Part shown: positions 58,202 through 64,000 of the stretch, in pieces | Position numbering within the stretch: position 1 is the stretch's first letter | Layout: each line of letters begins with the position of its first letter | Assembly: GCA_003988855.1 (NCBI GenBank) | Contig: QYAI01000005.1 | Span: 744,001-808,000, forward strand | Reading direction: 5' to 3' | Length of the DNA stretch: 64,000 nt | Origin: Arachnopeziza araneosa | Taxonomy: Eukaryota > Ascomycota > Leotiomycetes > Helotiales > Arachnopezizaceae | Notes under the pieces: model-generated | The model's input: only the letters and a program-made list of their open reading frames with translations | What the model was told of the DNA's origin: nothing | The model's database searches: none | Translations under genes and position numbers: made by a program

Positions 58202-60318
58202 ATGTCTGAGGCCCGCACTCTTATCTATGTCCTCCGCCGGGACTTGCGTCTCGCCGACAACCCGATCTTTCACCACCTCTCTAGCCAGAAGGACCAACAC
58301 AACTTTACTTACGTAATACCTCTCTATGTATATAGCGCCCAGCAGATTGAGGTGAGCGGTTTCATCCCCAGTGCCGAGACCAAGAGTCCGTACCCGGAAG
58401 CACGCAGCATGACTGGCAATTTCTGGCGATGTGGCCCTCATCGCGCCAAGTTTCTCGCCGAGACTGTGGACGACCTTAAAAAGAGCCTGGAGAAGGTCGG
58501 TTCGGGCATGTGTATCAGGGTTGGCATGCTTGGTGAGGTCGTCCAACATATGCTTGACGGCTTGGCCGCCAAAGATACCCAAGTCTCGGCAGTCTGGATG
58601 GTGGGTGAAGAAGGCTTCGAAGAAAAACAAGAAGAGAAGGACATCAAGACAATCTGTGATGGCGCTAAACTGGATTTCAAGCTATGGACTGACGAGAAAT
58701 ACTTGATTGACGAGTAAGTCTGGTTCGCGCAACTTCAGGCTGGACTAATACAACTAGCCGCGATGTACCTTTCAAGAACACGAAAGATTTTCCAGACGTC
58801 TTCACAACCTATCGCAAGATGGTTGAGCCTCTTCGAGATCAACCTCGTGATGTTCTTGCCACTCCAGCTAAGGACTCGCTACCAAAGTTTCCAACACGAA
58901 TTCCAGATCAGCACAAGCCGTTCGCCATCCCCAATGACCTCCAGGGCATTCTAGAGAATCTACTTGGGCCGTTGAAAGCACACGACCTCGTCACAGACCC
59001 GCCTATCTTTCCTCCGGATACTGAATCTGCGCACCCCTTCAGCGGAGGCGAATCTCATGCTCAAGCTCGCCTCCAACATCTCATCAACAGCGGCTCGGTC
59101 ACTACATACCACAGCACCCGCAACGGTCTCATGGGCCTCGACTACTCGACAAAGCTATCTGCCCCTCTCACGCTAGGCGCCATAAGTGCACGCCAAATCC
59201 ACTCTGCACTTCTCTCATTCGAAAACGGTGGCGATTCTACGGATGAATCCGTCCCGGGATACGGACAAGGCGAAAATGCCGGCACGAAAGCTATTCGCTT
59301 CGAGCTGCTGTGGCGGGATTATATGCGCCTCTCGGCACGGAAATTTGGAAACAAGCTTTTCCGCGTCTCTGGTTTCAAAGGCTCTTCGCAAACCTGGATA
59401 TCGCCTGCTGCGCCTCCAGAAGGCGAGACGCCAACTACGATTGATCAGAAAATCACACGAGTGTTCAATGGGACGACAGGAATGAGTCTCATTGATGCTT
59501 CCATGCGTGAACTCTACCTCACCGGCTACACATCTAATCGCGCACGTCAAAATGTTGCTAGTTTCTTTGCCAAGATGCTGAAATTAGACTGGCGCTTGGG
59601 AGCCGAATGGTTCGAGAGTCTACTTATTGATTATGATCTAGCCAGCAACTGGGGTAACTGGCAGTACCTCGCCGGCGTCGGTAACGATCCTCGGGGAGAA
59701 GCACGAGTCTTTAACCCTGTTAAACAGGCATTCGAGTATGATCCCGAGGGCAAATTCGTTAAAGCCTGGCTCCCAGAGATGCGAAAGGAGGGCTTGGAAC
59801 TAGGAGAAGTTTTTCAGGGATGGACCGTCAAAGACGGCAAAAGAGAAGAGTTTGGTCTGCGGGGCCTAATTGGGGTCGAATCCCCGCTGCTCAAGATTGA
59901 TTTCACGGTCGGCAAGCGAGGAGGGCGCTACCGTGGCTCTCGAGGAGGAGGGGATAATCCGAGAGGGGGAGGAGATCGAGGTGGGAGAGGAGGCGCGGGT
60001 GGAAGATGGGGTGGTCGCGGTGGTGGGTATCGAGGGAGCTATGGAGGCAGAGGATATGGGAGTACGGGGCGGGGGGGGTATGGTGGAGGTGGAGGTGGAG
60101 GTGGGGCTGGTGGACCTGGTGGACCCGCGGGGTTTGATCCGAGGAATTATCAGCAGCGCGCGGGGCCGCAGGGGCGGTATATGATGGGCGGATGGCAGGG
60201 CCAGGGGCAGGGCATGGGGATGGAGATGGGGATGGAGATGGGGATGGGGATGGGGATGGGGATGGGAATAGAGTACGGCCCGGGGACGGTGCAAGGCCCG
60301 GCAGTTTCTCGACCTTGA
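58202..60318 (+). CDS. cry-DASH: Cryptochrome DASH with RGG-rich tail
   Basis: Two exons (58202-58713, 58758-60318) give 690 residues. N-terminal photolyase domain: RTLIYVLRRDLRLADNPIFH, SPYPEARSMTGNFWR, RKMVEPLRDQPRDV. FAD domain: LDYSTKLSAPLTLGAISARQ, ELLWRDYMRLSARKFGNKLF, GMSLIDASMRELYLTGYTSN, RARQNVASFFAK, DYDLASNWGNWQYLAGVGND. The last motif and ESLLIDYDLAS are typical of DASH cryptochromes, blue-light flavoproteins that can repair CPDs in single-stranded DNA and may signal. Residues ~565-690 form an RGG/Gly tail ending in Gly-Met repeats, a common fungal CRY-DASH feature linked to RNA binding. An in-frame ATG at 58109 would add a basic, Thr/Arg-rich N terminus. Confidence 0.95.
60212..60269. 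repeat. GGGATG hexanucleotide repeat inside CRY-DASH
   Basis: Units GGGGAT/GGAGAT repeat about nine times and encode alternating Gly-Met/Glu-Met near the C terminus. Such tracts vary in length between strains. Confidence 0.9.
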
Positions 60319-60944
60319 TTCCATCAGCGAAGAAGAGGTGCAGATGCAAAGGGGTCGTGGATGATGGCATTGCTGGCGCTTGTTGACTTGGGTTCTCACG
60401 ACGCAATTAATAGAAAACGACGCAATTAGCTCGCTATAATCAGCACTAAGCAGCCAGCGAAACATGATTCAGGCTCCATCTCCATATTACCGCACTGTAC
60501 GGTACCTGATGAATTGCCATGGCATCTTGACCCCACAAGGGCGCAGAAGCCAGTAGGGAACTACCCAGCTACCCAGCTACCCAGCTACCCAGCTACCCAG
60601 CTCCCGAAGCGCTTTCCCACCGCACTCAGCTTCTCGTATACAATTCACTTCACTTTCGCATATGTCTCAATTGGACTCGTATGCACATGGAATCACCAGC
60701 TTTGATTAATCCAGTACTATAGCTAGATTCAGGTACGGTGACCAGCAAGCCAGGAGATGCCAGAACATCCGGGACGGGCGAGTATAATAACTCAGCTGAG
60801 TCCTCCTGGGCCGTCAGATTCAGGTCGAGTGACATGAGACAGGCTGATTCTGTTCACCGCATTGCGCAGCAGAATTATTGATTTTTTTGGGGCCACTCAA
60901 TTCGTAAGATTCTAGTGCAAGCCAAGTCGGCCGATAAGGCAGAA
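60319..60944. other. Intergenic with an 8-bp tandem repeat
   Basis: Between CRY-DASH and the Tri14-like gene, in the same orientation. Five copies of CTACCCAG lie at 60561-60600. No gene. Confidence 0.6.
60561..60600. repeat. Five tandem copies of CTACCCAG
   Basis: Exact 8-bp repeat, 40 bp in total. Confidence 0.95.
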
Positions 60945-62141
60945 ATGCATCTCGCTGTCCCCCTCCAAACCATCTCTCTCTTCCTCTCGTTTCTCAGCAC
61001 CACCATCACCACCACCACAGCTCTCACCACCACGCCCAGACACAATCATGGCAGAGGCGCAGACAAAGATTGCCCGCCCTTCAGCGGCAATTTCTCCATT
61101 GAGCAATACCAGCTCTACCCCGAGAATCTAGATTTCGATTTTCAGAGTTGTTTGCTTGTTCTTGGGTTGGTTTTCTCGTTCCGTCCTGCCCCCATCCGCA
61201 AAGACATTGCAGCAAGCTAACGCACCAATCCCACGAATAGGTGTCTGTGGAACGCGTCCGTCGGCGTCTACAATCCCTACAACCAATCCATTTCCATCCT
61301 CGAATTCCCCAACATCACCCACAACCCCGAGTTCCACATTGGTGGCGTCGGCGTCGATGAGCGGTCCGGTCTCCTCTCCATCGTTGTCGATGCGGGTGCC
61401 GCCTTTGACACGGGCGGCGCCGATATCTCGGGGACGAACTTTATCATGCAGTGGGACTTTGAGACGGAGGAACTGCTCTACAAGATCAACCTGACCGAGA
61501 CGACCCAGGGGAGATACGGCGGGTTTCAGGATGTTGAGCAGGATCCGGATGGGAATGTCTATGTCGTCGGGACGTATCCGAGTAGTATCCTGAGGGTCGT
61601 GCAGAAGACGGGCGATGGACGGAGAGGGGAGGGAAGAACGAAGGAGTGGGAGGTGCAGGAGTGGTATGTTCCATACCCCCATAACGCCACGACAATCATC
61701 TCGGGCCTCGCAGGACTCGCAACCAAAGACTGGATCCTCCTCTCTAACGACGCCGACGGAGGGGACATTGTACGTTTCGACATGCGTGCCGACAAAGGTG
61801 TTGCGACCATCATCCCGCTCACGCCAGCGCACAAACTCGGTTCCAGCGATGCCATCTATCTCCCGCCGCGCTACAACGGGACCGTCGCCCTGGTCGCCGA
61901 GGATCTCACTGGCATCTCGGTCCTCCGCAGCAAAGATGCCCAGTGGAACACGGCCGAGTATCTTGGCATCGTGCCGTGGGATGGCAGCACAGGCACCGTG
62001 AGCTCGGCCGCCGTGCAGATCGGCCAGAGTCTGTACATGAGCCTGGAGGAGTTTGGGGATGGGAGCACCGCTGCGGGGAATCGGACGAGTTTCCCCCTGG
62101 TGGACATCACGGCCAGTGTCGAGAAGTTGCTGGCTGCTTGA
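60945..62141 (+). CDS. Secreted Tri14-like protein (beta-propeller type)
   Basis: Two exons (60945-61165, 61241-62141) give 373 residues. The start at 60945 gives a classic signal peptide (MHLAVPLQTISLFLSFLSTT) followed by a Thr run. The mature part begins PPFSGNFSIEQYQLYPENLD and, after the intron, CLWNASVGVYNPYNQSISIL, NITHNPEFHIGGVGVDERSG and GGFQDVEQDPDGNVYVVGTY. These match the family named after TRI14 of Fusarium, found widely in fungi outside that cluster; no other cluster gene is nearby, so no toxin role is implied. Several N-glycosylation sites (NAS, NIT, NLT, NAT, NRT). The donor GG|GTTGGT is weak, but the join LLVLG|CLWNAS fits the family. Biochemical role unknown. Confidence 0.8.
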
Positions 62142-62943
62142 TTGTAAGATGGAATCAAAAATGGTGGGGAAGTATTTGATATCCTATTGGACTGCCTTTT
62201 GTGTGACCCGAGAAAAGTATAGTCCTTTTGATCACCCATGTCAAGTGAGTTTGCTGCGTCAAGCAAAGGGAATTCGAGTTTCTTTCCCTCACGGTGTAAA
62301 CAACTTGAAATCGTATGCCTACTCTACCACATCTGCTACTTTAAAGTTCTCAGCTACCGGAGCCTGTTGAGCATTCAGCCAGTTTGCTCGAAAAAGAGGA
62401 TGTTGTCAGGATAGACTTCTCAGATATCGAGATCGACGACGTCTGTTTCGAAAGAGTTTTGCCACAATTTCGAGTGATTACCAGCTCTTGAGCGTTTCCA
62501 CTACATCGGCTAGTTCCGTATTTCCAAACTCAGGACAGTCTACATCTTCAATGGATTTACCAATCTCGACTGTGCAATCGACGTAGCAGTCATTATCACA
62601 GTTCACCTGCGTATTTCATAGTTGAGAATCTCAGCTTGCATCTAGTTCTAGCTCCCTTGGAGACTGGAGGGGATTTTGTCAAGTGGTCTCGAATTCACAA
62701 AGCATGTAAGAGAGAATTGCCCGTGCCCAAGTGTTTATTTCCGCGCTATGCTACTCAAGAGGATGATGCAGATCCCAAGACTTGAGGATCCAAGATTCCA
62801 TAACTCCCGACCTAGTTTTCCGCTCCCAAGCTAACCAGGTAGGTATCTCCTTTTTTTCTGCATCAGCGCAATTCCCAGAGATTTTTCTCCGTCCCAATGC
62901 CAATCCAATCATAATCTGTGCGCGATATCTCCTTCGCAAGTAC
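62142..62943. other. Intergenic between convergent genes
   Basis: No gene seen. If the last gene has a further 3' exon it would lie near 62757-62815 on the minus strand. Confidence 0.5.
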
Positions 62944-64000
62944 TCACCATCCCTCGTCCTGTGGGTTCCAGCGGTAGTTGTACTTCTGCACGTAGCGGTC
63001 CTCGTCAAACTGGTGGCGGCGCCAGTAGCACATCATGAAGCAGTTGCCGCCGCACTCGAGACAGACGGCGTCGGGGGAGGCGAACATGTGGACGACCTCG
63101 GCGTGCGTCATGTGGCGCCACGGGGAGTTGGCGTAGACCCTGTAGGGGGCGGGTTGGGCGGGTGCTGGCGCGGAGACGGAAGCAGAGGTGGAGGCAGAGG
63201 CGGAAGCAGAGGCGGAAGCAGAGGCGGAAGTAGAGGTAGCGGCAGATGAAGAAGAGGGGTTGCTTTCGTTGGCGGTGCTCTGAGGAGGGGCTGGTTGAGC
63301 TGACGGTGTGGCCAAAGAGGTGGAAGATGAGGTGGAAGATGAGGTGGTGACTTGTTGAGAGGAAGGAGGAGCGGTGGTGCTGCTCGAGGCCTTTGCGGCG
63401 GTTGCTTGTTCAGGGGTGGAAGAAGCCATCTTTGATGGTCGAGAAGGGGTTGATTGTGGAGGGTTGGTGGGAGTTCGGATCGGAGGTTGAGACGAGGCAG
63501 GTTGTCCAGAAGTAGTCTGGACGACCTGGGGTTGAGAGTGAATTGATTGTCCAAGATGGGCTGGGACAACCGAGGACTGAGAGTGAGCCGACTGTCGCTG
63601 GCTGGCTCCCACATTCGAGGGTTGAGAGCGAATTGGCTGCGCCGATGCTGGGCCCTGGGATGGAGCTGCGGGAACGGCCTGTTGATTGTAGGGGATCATT
63701 GCTGCTACCGCTGCGGCTGGTGTTGCGAGGATTGTTTGCTGTCGAACTCTCGTGGCATTGATCTCGGCTTGAGTGGCATTAGGTTTGGGACTGTGCATAT
63801 CAGCTGCTGTTATCAAATGTCCGCTCATATTCCAATTCCATCTCAAACCACCCTCTCAGAACAATGTCCCTAAAGTTCATCTTCCGCTTCCAGACCAAAC
63901 CAAAGAAAGGACAACAAAACTCACTGAGTATATTCATAGCCCTCACTGAAGCGGTCGTTAAAATGAGTGGTAATCGCATCCTGGAGACCCTTCACCGCAC
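62944..64000 (-). CDS. Low-complexity protein with conserved Cys-containing C terminus (5' part outside window)
   Basis: The gene enters from the right. Visible exons are >64000-63925 (KGLQDAITTHFNDRFSEGYE) and 63790-62944, joined by a 134-nt intron (GTGAGT...GCACAG) to give YEYTHPKPNATQAEINATRV. A long Gln/Pro/Ser/Thr/Ala region follows, including an (Ala-Ser)n run. The last ~75 residues look folded: ANSPWRHMTHAEVVHMFASP, AVCLECGGNCFMMCYWRRHQ, YVQKYNYRWNPQDEGW. The Cys set suggests a metal site (inference). I do not recognise the family. The stop TGA overlaps a perfect donor (TG|GTGAGT), so a further exon, ending HHPLE near 62757, is an alternative C terminus. Confidence 0.7.
63178..63236. 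repeat. Purine-rich GGCGGAAGCAGA repeat in the last gene
   Basis: Short tandem units GAGGCGGAAGCA/GAGGTGGAGGCA encode the Ala-Ser run on the minus strand. Confidence 0.85.

Noticed and set aside
59866..60465. 199-residue minus-strand frame opposite the CRY-DASH tail
   Set aside because: Complement of the Gly-rich coding repeat; Pro/His/Ser composition mirrors it and no domain is present.
61128..61832. 234-codon minus-strand frame opposite the Tri14-like gene
   Set aside because: Shadow of a well-supported secreted protein on the plus strand.
60945..62141. Reading the Tri14-like gene as part of a trichothecene cluster
   Set aside because: No terpene synthase, P450 or other cluster gene is present nearby, and the family is widespread outside that pathway.

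Overview
The window is nuclear DNA of a filamentous ascomycete (Pezizomycotina). Genes are split by short GT-AG introns, mostly about 45-160 nt, often with CTAAC/CTGAC-type branch sites. The proteins are of filamentous-fungal type: a Chs4/Skt5 chitin synthase activator with a CaaX box, an Asp f 3/Pmp20-like peroxiredoxin, an RGG-tailed cryptochrome DASH and two 2EXR proteins. A leotiomycete is my best guess; that rests on general resemblance, not on a search.

Layout. 1-2.8 kb: no gene seen. 2.8-13.2 kb: a 2EXR protein, CBP4, the Chs4-like activator, then MPC2 and the complex I B8 subunit head to head. 13.2-19.5 kb: mostly AT-rich DNA with one 2EXR gene. 19.5-30.6 kb: a dense block with peroxiredoxin, a DUF1348-like protein, TAD1, an NT-C2 protein, a PPIL1-type cyclophilin, signal peptide peptidase, a NAA50-like acetyltransferase with a PIP-box-like N terminus, and an Sgf11-like zinc-finger protein. 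30.6-33.1 kb: AT-rich, with the stop-riddled 5' part of an MFS transporter gene. 33.1-38.5 kb: ATP12 and a long ankyrin/PH/FFAT/ORD oxysterol-binding protein. 40.8-43.5 kb: a large unrecognised gene with an apparent frameshift. 43.5-55 kb: sparse DNA where I assembled small-exon genes by hand: a candidate secreted protein (46.2-46.8 kb), a 109-residue four-exon gene whose leader is a tandem array of intron-like ~95-bp units (48.0-48.9 kb), and a five-exon gene with a Pro/Ala-rich, acidic tail (50.9-51.7 kb). A minisatellite containing the only N follows. 55-64 kb: more GC-rich and full of microsatellites, with CRY-DASH, a secreted Tri14-like protein and the 3' part of a low-complexity gene running off the right end.

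Themes. Several genes serve mitochondria: CBP4 (complex III), MPC2 (pyruvate import), complex I B8 and ATP12 (F1 assembly). MPC2 and B8 share a 296-bp divergent promoter. Other divergent pairs are TAD1/NT-C2, cyclophilin/SPP and NAA50/Sgf11. No CRISPR array, rRNA or convincing tRNA was seen. All splice sites were placed by hand from reading frame and consensus and need transcript support.
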